Assembly: GCA_964622835.1 (NCBI GenBank)
Contig: CAZUSA010000004.1
Location: forward strand, 1-56,129
DNA: 56,129 nt
Direction of reading: 5' to 3'
Source of the DNA: JABIKK01 sp964622835
Lineage (GTDB): Archaea > Nanobdellota > Nanobdellia > SCGC-AAA011-G17 > UBA489
A model generated the notes under the pieces. That model was not told where the DNA came from. It did not search any database and worked only from the letters and a program-made list of their open reading frames with translations. The position numbers were made by a program, and so were the translations under genes. This document shows, piece by piece, positions 47,008 through 56,037 of this stretch (positions are counted from its first letter, which is position 1; the number at the start of each line of letters is the position of its first letter).

Positions 47008-47675
47008 GGTTGTATGGGGGGATTCCCTCCGCCAATAAGTGCACCAACAACAACGTTCACGGTGTTTGATACAAGTTCTTGGTCGTCAATAACATTGTTT
47101 ACATACACAGTGTATGTTCCATGTTGTGATTTTCCTTTGCCATGGGGATTAAATTCAAGTTGTTTATCTGAAATATATGTGTGAGATGCTTTCCTATTAC
47201 GGAAGTAAACAACACTGTCTTCACTAAAATGTTCACCTTTGATGCGCACTCTACCTTTTTTTGCTCCTTGTTGGATAACTTTTGCTGAAGTAATCACAGG
47301 ATAGTTTACAATGACAATACCATCATTACTATTAATGACTTGGACAGGTCCTTGTGATATTTCTGTGTCTTCAATAGTAGGTAGTAATGGTAGGCTTATG
47401 CCATCTTCTTCTGTAATTCCTGCAAGGATGAGATAGTTTTCAAGAATACTAAAATCGTAGGTGCTTGTTATACTCACGGTGTTGCCTGGTCCGAGATTTG
47501 CAACAGTTTCAATGGCATTACGTACGAGGATGGCTGTTTGTACTTTGTTTTCTGTGTGTGTTCGATCGTTAAGATTATCTAGGATGCCGATGATGAATGG
47601 CATGGTAAAGACCATGACAATGGCTACAATGAACATTATTTCCATTGAGTTTGCTTGTGCTTTTTTTGATATCAT
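47004..47675 (-). CDS. Pilin-like protein
   Basis: A 223-residue protein with leader MISKKA and helix QANSMEIMFIVAIVMVFTMP, then a domain with an Ig/IPT-like segment (KGRVRIKGEHFSEDSVVYF) of the sort found in surface adhesins. 4-nt overlaps on both sides. Probably a minor pilin. Confidence 0.78.
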   Translation of the reverse strand: MISKKAQANSMEIMFIVAIVMVFTMPFIIGILDNLNDRTHTENKVQTAILVRNAIETVANLGPGNTVSITSTYDFSILENYLILAGITEEDGISLPLLPTIEDTEISQGPVQVINSNDGIVIVNYPVITSAKVIQQGAKKGRVRIKGEHFSEDSVVYFRNRKASHTYISDKQLEFNPHGKGKSQHGTYTVYVNNVIDDQELVSNTVNVVVGALIGGGNPPIQP

Positions 47676-48085
47676 GTTTCCGCCGTCAAGGTTAATTGAT
47701 TATTAATGTTAGTAACGGTATAAATACCTGTGTTGTCAAGGTATTCTTGATCAATAAGTCCGCTGTAGGTGCAAACAATTTCTTGTTCACCATCAACAAC
47801 ACCGAGTTCATCACTAATCATGACAAGTCCATTATCAAAAATGTCAAAGATATAAATGGATTTAAAGGTAACACTATAACCATCGCCGAGTGCACTCACT
47901 CGTCCAAAAGCATTGGCAATAACATAACAGTCATTTTGTTTGTTAATACTTTCTCGTAGTCGTTCTACGGTTACTTTTTTTTCAAACGTAACGCCTGCGA
48001 GTAAAATAAATATGAAGAGCATGACGCCTATGGAGAACATCATTTCAATACTTATTTGTCCTTTACGTGTGTGTCTATGATGCAT
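47672..48085 (-). CDS. Pilin with class III signal peptide
   Basis: A 137-residue protein with RKG-QISIE at the cleavage site (Q+1, E+5) and a hydrophobic helix (MMFSIGVMLFIFILLAGVTF), the exact class III pattern processed by an archaeal prepilin peptidase (PibD/ArlK), which is not in the window. Small size suits a structural pilin. It overlaps the first pilin gene by 11 nt. Confidence 0.85.
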   Translation of the reverse strand: MHHRHTRKGQISIEMMFSIGVMLFIFILLAGVTFEKKVTVERLRESINKQNDCYVIANAFGRVSALGDGYSVTFKSIYIFDIFDNGLVMISDELGVVDGEQEIVCTYSGLIDQEYLDNTGIYTVTNINNQLTLTAET

Positions 48086-48503
48086 AGTTCACCGTCACTG
48101 AAGTTAAATTGGTACTGGTTACATTTACTTGATAAACACCTGGTGTTGATGGTATGGTTCCATAAATTCTTGGTTTGACGGAAGCGTGTATGTCAGACAG
48201 CCCTCCAGCGAAAGCAATGGTAAGAACAATTTCATTCGCACCTACTGTCGGAGTGTTTTCAAGTGTTGCACTAATAATTCCTTTGGGTACGGTGATGGTA
48301 ATTATTTCTACAGCTCCAGGTCCAATAGTGTGAACGGCATCAATGGATTTTGAGAGTCGTCCTACATAACTATCAAGTTGACTATTACGAACAGCGTTAT
48401 TTGTTTCTTGGAAGGCGTAGTGAATAAGTGGGATAAAAAAGAAGAGTAACAGTCCTGTGAGGACAACATATTCTATACCAGCCTGTCCTCTTTTTTTTCG
48501 CAT
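48075..48503 (-). CDS. Pilin with class III signal peptide, first gene of the pilus operon
   Basis: A 142-residue protein with KKRG-QAGIE (cleavage after G, E at +5) and helix YVVLTGLLLFFFIPLIHYAF, then a compact beta domain. It is the most archaellin/pilin-like of the six and heads the operon, suggesting it is the major subunit. Confidence 0.85.
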   Translation of the reverse strand: MRKKRGQAGIEYVVLTGLLLFFFIPLIHYAFQETNNAVRNSQLDSYVGRLSKSIDAVHTIGPGAVEIITITVPKGIISATLENTPTVGANEIVLTIAFAGGLSDIHASVKPRIYGTIPSTPGVYQVNVTSTNLTSVTVNYAS

Positions 48504-48643
48504 AGGTGTTTGTACAGGGATAAACTTTAAAAATATTGCTTAAACGCGTAAAAAACTCGATATATGTGTGTAAAGTGGGTCAGAAATAGAAAGCCATTTA
48601 AGCAACAAAATCGTCTCATAACAAAACTGTGGAGGTGTATGAC

Positions 48644-48808
48644 ATGGCTGGCGCAAAATGTGATTGTCCTGCTTGGATGAGATGGCTTGTATTAATTGCA
48701 GCAATTCTCTATGTTGCAGGTGATCTTGAATATGGCTCAGGTCTCTGGGGCATTGACGTATGGCACTTTATTCTCTTAATGTTCGGACTGAGTGCAGTTG
48801 CTAAATAA
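48644..48808 (+). CDS. Small membrane protein (54 aa)
   Basis: A 54-residue protein, MAGAKCDCPAWMRWLV at the start, with a CDC pair and two hydrophobic segments (WLVLIAAILYVAG; WHFILLMFGLSAVA) separated by LEYGSGLWGID. A strong Shine-Dalgarno GGAGGTG (48631-48637) and a TTTAAG box (about 48596) precede it, and its codons are C-ending like a highly expressed gene. The family is unknown. It is divergent from the pilus operon. Confidence 0.7.
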   Translation: MAGAKCDCPAWMRWLVLIAAILYVAGDLEYGSGLWGIDVWHFILLMFGLSAVAK

Positions 48809-48858
48809 ATAATCATAAGGGGTGCAACAATGTACTCCTTTCTTTTTATTTTCTTTTT

Positions 48859-49554
48859 TTATTTTATATTTTTTAATAGTCCAAAGTGGTATGGTTTATC
48901 TTCTATCACATATACATCAAACTGTTCTAAGGATTCTGGTAGGTATGGGCTCAAAAAGCGCCCTTGACGAATATCTGTTCCGACAGTAAGCGTACTAAAT
49001 GATGGCATGACAAGAAGGGTGTGCTTTTTCCATGTTCCTTTGAGAAAGCATTTGTATTTTTCTCCAGGTTTTTCTTCAAAGCTAACAGCAGGATGTTCGT
49101 GTCCGATGATGATGGTTTTTTTATGATCTGCAAGAAGCTTATCACCATGGGTGATAGTAATATCATCAAGGTCATAGGAGTCGACAAAGGTAATGGTTGT
49201 TCCATAATTGTCTAAGATAGGTTTCAATAAGGGATCATGATTGCCTTTGATCATGATGATAGTATATCTATCGATCAATTCGTCAATGAGTGCAGTCACA
49301 GCTGACCATTCTTGTGGTGAGATTGTGCCAAAGTGATGTTTGATGTCGCCGTTAAAGATGATTGTTTTCACATCAGGACATTGTTCGAGAATAGCACGAA
49401 TACGTTGTAATGTATCTTGGGTTTGAAAGCGGGGAATGAAGACTCCTTGTCGATTAAGATAATCTTCATAGCCTAATTGTAAGTCTCCGAGGATAAGATT
49501 GTCTTTATAGCGAAGCGCTAAGTCAACAATGGTAATATCTTGATGGATTTGCAT
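48859..49554 (-). CDS. Metallophosphoesterase, archaeal COG1407-like
   Basis: A 231-residue calcineurin-like phosphoesterase with GDLQLGYED, FNGDIKHHFG, KGNHDPLL, ITHGDKLL and GHEHPAV in order. This is the COG1407 archaeal ICC-like group, distinct from the phosphoesterase at 154-780. The substrate is unknown. It is divergent from the dCTP-deaminase-like gene. Confidence 0.9.
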   Translation of the reverse strand: MQIHQDITIVDLALRYKDNLILGDLQLGYEDYLNRQGVFIPRFQTQDTLQRIRAILEQCPDVKTIIFNGDIKHHFGTISPQEWSAVTALIDELIDRYTIIMIKGNHDPLLKPILDNYGTTITFVDSYDLDDITITHGDKLLADHKKTIIIGHEHPAVSFEEKPGEKYKCFLKGTWKKHTLLVMPSFSTLTVGTDIRQGRFLSPYLPESLEQFDVYVIEDKPYHFGLLKNIK

Positions 49555-49627
49555 ATCTTCCGAAAAAGGGCTGTGCTTTATATATGATCGCCTTTTGTGG
49601 ATAGTCTACTAGAATAATGTTTTTAAA

Positions 49628-50467
49628 ATGGACAAAATAGACATCTCTATGGAGAACTTTTCGTTTAGCAATACCACTGAATTGGATGAGCAAGAAACCT
49701 TTCGTCATGGATGTTTATCTGATAAAGAGATTCTCAAACGCATGAAAACGGGTGATATTGTTATTGAACCGTTTGATAAGAAGAATTTGAATACGTCGTC
49801 CTATGATTTGCGTTTAGGCCAATATTATTATCGTGAACAAGCACCGAAGGGTGGTCTTGAAGTGTACAATCCTTTTTCTAAATCTCATGTGCAGGATGTG
49901 TGGGGGAAACAACATTTTGAAGCTGTTCCTGTTAAATTATTTTTTGAAGATAAGGAATTTTTCAAAACATATTTGTATCAATTAGGTATTCGTGCTGGAT
50001 ATGTTCCACGTCAAATTGATGTAAAACAAGTTGAACATACGTTTGAAAATATTCATCCTGAAGATAAGGTTATTTTTATTTTTCCTAAAGAAACTATTTT
50101 AGCACATACACAAGAATTTATTGGTGGTCGTAATACAGTAACAACGATGATGAAGGCGCGTAGTAGTTTGGGAAGAAATTTTATTGAAGTGTGTAAGTGT
50201 GCTGGTTGGGGTGATGTTGGATATATTAATCGATGGACGATGGAGATTACCAATAACAGTACGTATCGTATTATTCCATTAGTTGTAGGAAGACGTATGG
50301 CTCAAATGATTTTCTTCGATGTTGGTACGATCGAAGGTGAAGATTATACAAAGGCAGCGTATAGTAAGTATCAATCATCACATGATCTTGAACAAACAAG
50401 AATTTCTTGGACGCCATCGCAGATGATTCCTAAAATGCATCTTGATGGGGATATTCATCAAAAATAA
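49628..50467 (+). CDS. dCTP deaminase/dUTPase-family protein, enlarged
   Basis: A 279-residue protein. LSDKEILKRMKTGDIVIEPF and NTSSYDLRLG match the N-terminal motifs of dCTP deaminase, and KARSSLGRNFIEV, GYINRWTMEITN and VGRRMAQMIFF the core. E in MEITN corresponds to the catalytic glutamate. It is about 90 residues longer than usual dCTP deaminases, through an N-terminal extension and an insert between the two motif blocks (about 85-150), so the exact reaction (deaminase, diphosphatase or both) is uncertain. Its stop abuts the stop of argS. Confidence 0.8.
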   Translation: MDKIDISMENFSFSNTTELDEQETFRHGCLSDKEILKRMKTGDIVIEPFDKKNLNTSSYDLRLGQYYYREQAPKGGLEVYNPFSKSHVQDVWGKQHFEAVPVKLFFEDKEFFKTYLYQLGIRAGYVPRQIDVKQVEHTFENIHPEDKVIFIFPKETILAHTQEFIGGRNTVTTMMKARSSLGRNFIEVCKCAGWGDVGYINRWTMEITNNSTYRIIPLVVGRRMAQMIFFDVGTIEGEDYTKAAYSKYQSSHDLEQTRISWTPSQMIPKMHLDGDIHQK

Positions 50468-52141
50468 TTACATAGCTTCTGGTGCGTGTATGCCTAAAAG
50501 TGTTAATCCTGATGCAATAACTGTTTTCGTACAAGAAACTAATAATAATCGTGCTGCAGTTTGTTCTTTATTATCACCCAGGACTTTATGGTGAGTATAG
50601 AACGTATTAAACAATGCACACAAGTCTAAGAGGTATCGTGCAATAATAGAAGGTTTATACTGTTGTGCTGCTTGTGCTATGGTATCTTCATAGGTGGAAA
50701 GATGATTGATGAGTGCTTGTTCTTCAGGACTAGTTAAAAGCTTCCACTGATAGGTTGAAGGTAGTTTCGGTGCTTTTTTGAGTATGGAACAACATCGTGC
50801 GTGCGTATATTGGATATACGGTGCTGTTTCACCATCAAAGGTGATGAATTTTTTCCAATCAAAGACAGCATCTTTAACGCGATCATTGCGAAGATCTGCA
50901 AAAATAACTGCACCAATACCTATCTGTTGTGCTACTGTTTTTTTATTAGGTAAGTCAGGATTCTTTTCTTCTATGGTTTGTTCTGCGAGTGCAATGGCTT
51001 TGTCTAAGACTTCTTCGAGGAAGATAATATTTCCTTTCCTTGTAGACATGCCTAAGAAATGACCAAAGTCTACATGGATGAAGGTTTCTTTGTTTGTTCC
51101 CATCTTTTGTAAGACTGTAAATAATTGATTGAAATGGAGTTTTTGCGGTGAACCAACAACGTAGAGAATGTGGTGTGGTTTGTATGTTTTGAGTCTGTAC
51201 AATGCAGCTGCAAGATCTCGCGTATGATATGTTGACGCACCATCTGTTTTCTTAAGAATGAATGGTGGCATTTTTTCTTGTTCTAAATCAACAATAAGAG
51301 CACCATCATCGGTGACAGTTTTTACTTTTTTTTGTAAAGTAGTAATAGCACTCTCTAATTTATCATTATAGAATGCTTCACCATGGTAAGAATCAAAAGA
51401 AACATTCAATTGTTCATAATATTTTTTGAATTCTTCAAGGGATAATTTCTTGAATATTTCCCATTGTTTGAGTCGTTGTTTGTTGCCTTCTTCAAGTTCT
51501 TTGAATGCTTTGCGTGCATCATCTTCAAGTTGGGGATTTATTTTTGCTTCTTCGTGGAATTTAACGTAGATACTTAAGAGATGGTTAATGGGTTCTTTTT
51601 CGAGTTGTTGTGCATCACCCCAGAGTTCATGGGCAACAATGAGCTTACCAAATTGTGTTCCCCAGTCACCAATATGGTTAACACCAACAACAGTATATCC
51701 TTGTTTGTGTAATATGTTACGAATAGCATGACCGATGACAGTACTTCGTAAATGTCCTATACCAAACGGTTTTGCAATGTTTGGTGATGAATAATCAATA
51801 ACAATAGTCTTTCCTTTTCCTACAGTTGTGGTTCCATACGTCTTTTTTTGTTTGTGAATGGTTGTTAAGACATGTTTTGCCAGTTGTTCTGGATCAACAA
51901 ACGCATTAGCATAGGGCCCATTAGCAACAATCTTGATAATACCTTTTTCTTTGAATTGTTCTGCAAGGATGGTTGCAATATCTGAAGGTTTTTTCTTGGT
52001 TTGTTTGGATAAGGTAAAGCAAGGTAGGGCATAGTTCCCAAGGTCTTGATTAGGGGGCACTTCAATAAGGTGTAAAATATCTTTCTTAGAAATACCTAAT
52101 ACTTTGGCACTTCCTGTTGCAAAAATATCTTTGAAATCCAT
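50468..52141 (-). CDS. argS: Arginyl-tRNA synthetase
   Basis: A 557-residue class I synthetase with an N-terminal additional domain, DYSSPNIAKPFGIGHLRST (HIGH-type motif GHLR), HIGDWGTQFGKL, a normal DALR-type anticodon domain at the end, and no KMSK (SMSTRKG, about 370, serves as the second motif). I choose ATG 52141 over an upstream GTG. It should charge tRNA-Arg, including the odd TCT isoacceptor at 28503. The 3' end exactly abuts the dCTP-deaminase-like gene. Confidence 0.93.
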   Translation of the reverse strand: MDFKDIFATGSAKVLGISKKDILHLIEVPPNQDLGNYALPCFTLSKQTKKKPSDIATILAEQFKEKGIIKIVANGPYANAFVDPEQLAKHVLTTIHKQKKTYGTTTVGKGKTIVIDYSSPNIAKPFGIGHLRSTVIGHAIRNILHKQGYTVVGVNHIGDWGTQFGKLIVAHELWGDAQQLEKEPINHLLSIYVKFHEEAKINPQLEDDARKAFKELEEGNKQRLKQWEIFKKLSLEEFKKYYEQLNVSFDSYHGEAFYNDKLESAITTLQKKVKTVTDDGALIVDLEQEKMPPFILKKTDGASTYHTRDLAAALYRLKTYKPHHILYVVGSPQKLHFNQLFTVLQKMGTNKETFIHVDFGHFLGMSTRKGNIIFLEEVLDKAIALAEQTIEEKNPDLPNKKTVAQQIGIGAVIFADLRNDRVKDAVFDWKKFITFDGETAPYIQYTHARCCSILKKAPKLPSTYQWKLLTSPEEQALINHLSTYEDTIAQAAQQYKPSIIARYLLDLCALFNTFYTHHKVLGDNKEQTAARLLLVSCTKTVIASGLTLLGIHAPEAM

Positions 52142-52178
52142 CAAGAACACTGCATAAAAGGGGTATTAAATACCTTTC

Positions 52179-52997
52179 CTATTTGGGAACGGCACTTGGT
52201 TGTTTCATGCCCGACCAGTTGCGATCAAACATGTTTTGTACAGCTGATGCAAAGTAGGGTGTTTGTACCCAGACACCAACGTCATAGGTTGGATGGACTT
52301 CTTCATCATTTAGCACCATGAACATCATGTCTTTGTTGTCTACGATGCAGAATCGTGCGTTAAGATCTTTTGTATGGCGAACTTCTGCGACGTTACTGAC
52401 ACTCTTAACAGCGTTTGCTGAATCTTTTGTAAGAGGGGCAGCAATGCGAATACTTACACCTTTTTTCTTAAGACGGGAAAGTTCTGGTTTTAATGCTTCA
52501 ATTTTTCTCATGACACCGTTAGAGGTGGTCATAATCGTCACTGATTTTTGTGCACCTTTAACCATTGATTCCATGTGTGTATAAATATTGTGGCGTCCTT
52601 TGATTGCACCTGCAAGATCGGATGGTTCAACAAAGTCAATACCTTGATTGTGTAATGCACTTAATTCTTCAAGAACATCACTACCTTTTAATTCATCAAG
52701 ACGTTTTATTCTTGATTCTGTTTGTACATGAACGTATTTTTTTACTTTGTCAACAACACCTTTTGGTTCGACTGCAAGATATTTGATAGGTTTCCCTAAT
52801 TTCATAATAATGAAGCCTTTTTTCTCTAATGATTCAAGAACGTCATATGCACGGGATCGGGGTACATTGCCGATATCAGAAAGTTCACCTGCGGTGGAAA
52901 CGCCACGTGAAAGGAGTGCCGTCCATATGCGTGCTTCGTAAAGGTTGAGACTAAACAGTCCCCGTATTTTATTAAGAAAATCTTCCTTTACAATCAT
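52179..52997 (-). CDS. TrmB-family transcriptional regulator
   Basis: A 272-residue protein with an N-terminal winged helix (LNLYEARIWTALLSRGVSTA, PRSRAYDVLESLEKKGFI), a coiled-coil linker and a C-terminal phospholipase D-like sugar/ligand domain (SVTIMTTSNGVM; FCIVDNKDMMFM). TrmB proteins sense sugars. The 140-nt region upstream contains a TATA overlapped by repeats (53077-53110) that could be its autoregulatory site, and a leader of over 90 nt. Confidence 0.9.
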   Translation of the reverse strand: MIVKEDFLNKIRGLFSLNLYEARIWTALLSRGVSTAGELSDIGNVPRSRAYDVLESLEKKGFIIMKLGKPIKYLAVEPKGVVDKVKKYVHVQTESRIKRLDELKGSDVLEELSALHNQGIDFVEPSDLAGAIKGRHNIYTHMESMVKGAQKSVTIMTTSNGVMRKIEALKPELSRLKKKGVSIRIAAPLTKDSANAVKSVSNVAEVRHTKDLNARFCIVDNKDMMFMVLNDEEVHPTYDVGVWVQTPYFASAVQNMFDRNWSGMKQPSAVPK

Positions 52998-53076
52998 ATA
53001 GTTTCTCTCCCAACTTTTAAGCGAAGTGTGAAAAAGAACGTTTGCCCTTCTTCCCCTTTTTTTTGCTTCACCATGC

Positions 53077-53120
53077 AGTGATTAATAATTCACTAGTACT
53101 CCCAGCTAGTATATAAACAT
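53077..53120 (-). promoter_or_regulatory. TrmB promoter with candidate operator
   Basis: Reading the minus strand: TATA (TTTATATAC, about 53117-53109), then the inverted repeat ACTAG-N9-CTAGT (53092-53110) containing direct TACTAG repeats, and AGTGA-N8-TCACT (53077-53094). They cover the expected start of transcription. The familiar TrmB word TACT-N3-AGTA is approximated, not matched. Confidence 0.4.
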
Positions 53121-53136
53121 TGTTATTTTTAAGTTG

Positions 53137-54813
53137 TTATTTGTTTTGACTTACATAGAGTGTTGTCACTTGTTGCAATGTTGCAATTTCTTGCAAGGGT
53201 TTGTCATAACGTATGCGAAGAACGCGTGGAAAGCGAAGTGCATATCCTGAGGTATATGTTGGACTTTGTTGTATTTCTTCATAGGATACTTCGACAATCA
53301 TGGTTGGTTTAACCGTTACTTCTTTTCCTTTTGTGTGTATAATATTTTTTTGTAAGTGTTCTGTCATTGTTGCAAAGCTTGCTTCTGTATCATTGGTTGG
53401 TTTTTCTTTAAGTCCTGTTCCCACTTTACCAATTTCCAATAAGTCATCACCGTTTTTACATGCGAGTGTATACGATGTTAACCATGTTGCTCGTTTTCCT
53501 TCTCCCCATTCTGCTTTGACAACAACAAGGTCTAATGCATCCATGACCTCTTTGAGTTTTGCCATGTAACCAACGTAACGGCCTGGTTTGTAGGGGGTAT
53601 TCTGTGCCTTAAACATAACACCTTCATGACCTGCTGTGATGGCTTTAACAAAGAATGCTTGTGTTTTTTTTGGATCGTCTGTCGTGATAGCTGTTGAGAG
53701 AACAACCTTCTTTTCTTGTTCCTGTACTGCATGTGTTAAAATATCTCGTCGTTCAGTGAAGGGTGTGTTCAATAAGTTTTTTCCATTGTAATATAAAATA
53801 TCAAAGACATTGAGTTCTACAGGATATTGTTTTGCTATGGCTTCGGTGTTATGTTTTCGTTTAATACGTTGTGATATTTTTTGAAAAGGAAGATATTTTC
53901 CTGTTGTTTGATCATAGCCGACAGCTTCACAGTCAAGGATAAAACTTTTTCCAGTAACATGGTCTTGTACATGATCAACAATGTCTGGAAATTGATTCGT
54001 AACTTCTTCCATATTTCGTGTGAATAAACGTACAATGTTCCCATCATAGTGGACTTGCAAACGAAACCCATCATATTTGTATTCTAAGATGGCAGGTGTT
54101 CCGACAGCACTAAATCCTTCATCAACAGATTTGGCAAGAATGGCTAACATGAGTTTCAAAGGTTTTCCCGGTGTTAATTGTACATCATGGAGGGTGTTCT
54201 TTTTTGCATGTAAGGCAATAGCACCAAAGTCTGCAAGAATATCAAAGGCTTGATCAACGTCGTTAACTTTTTGTTCAAATGCTTGTGTTATCGCATCTTT
54301 GAGAATGCCTTCAGCAATACCCACACGTAACACTTCTAAGACTGTTCTTGAAATATATTTTGCTTCACTGGGTGTTGCACTGCTTAATAATTCAGCAACG
54401 AGACCTACTTTTTTATTGACAGTTCCTGAACCTTCTTGAACGGCAAGTTTTTGAATGTTTGTTGTTACTTTTGCGACGGTTAGGTCTGTTTGTCCTAAGG
54501 TTTGTTGGCTTTTTTTATCGAGTAATGTTGCAGCGACATCGCCAAGATCTCCTTGTTTATTCAATGCGTTTTCAATAGTTTCCACTGAGGATCCTGTTGC
54601 TGCGCTAATTGCTTTGATAAGAAGGCGTGAACTAAATCCTATTTTTCGACTATCCCATAAAGGAAAAACTCGACCACTTAACAAGTTGAGAACGAGTGGT
54701 AGATCTTCTTCATTACAGTGACGAAGAAATTCTGCAATGATAGCTGTTTTTTCAAGGCGTTTACTCGTCGTAACAATAGCATCATAGAGCGTGCTAAGAT
54801 CTTTATACTTCAT
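53137..54813 (-). CDS. lig: ATP-dependent DNA ligase
   Basis: A 558-residue archaeal/eukaryotic-type ligase. N-terminal helical DNA-binding domain (1-220), the adenylation motif EYKYDGFR with catalytic K246, motif III-like FILDCEAVGYD, EGVMFKAQN, and a C-terminal OB fold ending VLRIRYDKPLQ. It seals nicks in Okazaki fragments and repair. Normal length. A single gene, divergent from the nitroreductase. Confidence 0.95.
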   Translation of the reverse strand: MKYKDLSTLYDAIVTTSKRLEKTAIIAEFLRHCNEEDLPLVLNLLSGRVFPLWDSRKIGFSSRLLIKAISAATGSSVETIENALNKQGDLGDVAATLLDKKSQQTLGQTDLTVAKVTTNIQKLAVQEGSGTVNKKVGLVAELLSSATPSEAKYISRTVLEVLRVGIAEGILKDAITQAFEQKVNDVDQAFDILADFGAIALHAKKNTLHDVQLTPGKPLKLMLAILAKSVDEGFSAVGTPAILEYKYDGFRLQVHYDGNIVRLFTRNMEEVTNQFPDIVDHVQDHVTGKSFILDCEAVGYDQTTGKYLPFQKISQRIKRKHNTEAIAKQYPVELNVFDILYYNGKNLLNTPFTERRDILTHAVQEQEKKVVLSTAITTDDPKKTQAFFVKAITAGHEGVMFKAQNTPYKPGRYVGYMAKLKEVMDALDLVVVKAEWGEGKRATWLTSYTLACKNGDDLLEIGKVGTGLKEKPTNDTEASFATMTEHLQKNIIHTKGKEVTVKPTMIVEVSYEEIQQSPTYTSGYALRFPRVLRIRYDKPLQEIATLQQVTTLYVSQNK

Positions 54814-54854
54814 GGGAAACCTTAAATAAAGTTGAGATATAAAGGTTTCTTAGG

Positions 54855-55502
54855 ATGGATTTTGATACAGTTATAGCAAACCGGCGAACCTGTCGTAACT
54901 ACAAGAAAAAGGACCTTTCATTAGAAGCAGTTGCAAAGGTCTTAGAGTGTGCTCGTACAGCACCGTCTTCTGCTAATGTGCAGAACTGGCAATTTGTGAT
55001 TGTCCAAGATGCTGATCAACGTGAAAAGCTTGCTGATGTCTGTCGTGAACAGGTGTGGATGGCTGATGCGCCGATACATATTGTTCTCTGTAATAAAGAA
55101 AAAGATGTTGAAAAGAAGTTTTCTTCAAAGGCAAAGGAATTTGCTATACAAAATTGTGCTATGGCTGCAGCGTTTATTGTGTTAAAAGCTGAAGAACAAG
55201 GGTTGGGATGTGCTGTTGTTGGTGCGTTTGATCCTGAAGCTGTTCGACGAGTTATTCAAGCACCTGATGATGTCATTCCCGAGTGTGTTATTACATTGGG
55301 ATATGCTGAAAGTGTAGATGAAGACCAACCACGTGAAGAAGTAAAGTATGTTACTTGGTTGGAGAAATGGGGTGGCAAAGAAGTGACAAAAGATATTTGG
55401 CCCATTTCTAAGTATGGTGATCAAGCTAGTGAAAAAATAAAGCAAGCAGGTAATCGTGCAAAAACAAAAGCCGCTGGCGTTCTAAGAAAATTAAAAAAAT
55501 AA
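54855..55502 (+). CDS. Nitroreductase-family FMN protein
   Basis: A 215-residue protein with ANRRTCRNYKKKDL, APSSANVQNWQFVIV and the C-terminal IPECVITLGYAES, typical of nitroreductase-like FMN flavoproteins. The last 45 residues (EKIKQAGNRAKTKAAGVLRK) form a Lys/Ala-rich tail outside the fold. The physiological electron acceptor is unknown. The ATG follows a TATA (TTAAATAAAG) by about 25 nt. Confidence 0.88.
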   Translation: MDFDTVIANRRTCRNYKKKDLSLEAVAKVLECARTAPSSANVQNWQFVIVQDADQREKLADVCREQVWMADAPIHIVLCNKEKDVEKKFSSKAKEFAIQNCAMAAAFIVLKAEEQGLGCAVVGAFDPEAVRRVIQAPDDVIPECVITLGYAESVDEDQPREEVKYVTWLEKWGGKEVTKDIWPISKYGDQASEKIKQAGNRAKTKAAGVLRKLKK

Positions 55503-55539
55503 AAAAAGTTGCAGACTACTTATTGTCTACAACACCGGT

Positions 55540-56037
55540 TTATTTACAACAATATGCACCCATTGGTAATCGAGTAACAAATACATCTCCAAATGCTGGT
55601 TCTGCGAAGTTTGTTGTTTGTGTGCCACAGATATTTCCTCCCAAAGTTAAACTTTGATCTCCAGATAAAACCTGTTCATAACGATCTTCTAATTGTCCCA
55701 ATCCTGTGCAACTATTATCTGTGCTACTGTAATACGTTGATTCAACAATTTCTGTAACAAATCCTGCAGTTTTGTATCCTATTGATTTACAATAATCATC
55801 TCCATCCTTGCCGGGATTGTTGAGAATAAAGATATCAATACCTGTTCCGCTAGGATCTTCTGTAAAGTAATCACAACCGGAACCGAGAGGGGCACCACGT
55901 ATTGAAACTGTTTGCGCACCACTTATTTCATTACTTGTTCGTCCCACACTTAGACTTGTTGCAAGAAATGCTGCTGCAAGAATGAGTAAAACTGGTACGA
56001 GTAATGCGCGATGACTTTGTTCTCGTCGTACTTTCAT
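55540..56037 (-). CDS. Secreted or membrane-anchored cysteine-containing protein, unknown
   Basis: A 165-residue protein with a basic N-terminus and one hydrophobic segment (ALLVPVLLILAAAFLATSL), serving as signal or anchor, followed by a Gly/Thr/Ser-rich ectodomain with six cysteines (CDYF, DDYCKS, SCTGLG, NICG, and a final CC). Strong ribosome site AAGGAGGTG before the ATG. No family recognised. Confidence 0.65.
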   Translation of the reverse strand: MKVRREQSHRALLVPVLLILAAAFLATSLSVGRTSNEISGAQTVSIRGAPLGSGCDYFTEDPSGTGIDIFILNNPGKDGDDYCKSIGYKTAGFVTEIVESTYYSSTDNSCTGLGQLEDRYEQVLSGDQSLTLGGNICGTQTTNFAEPAFGDVFVTRLPMGAYCCK

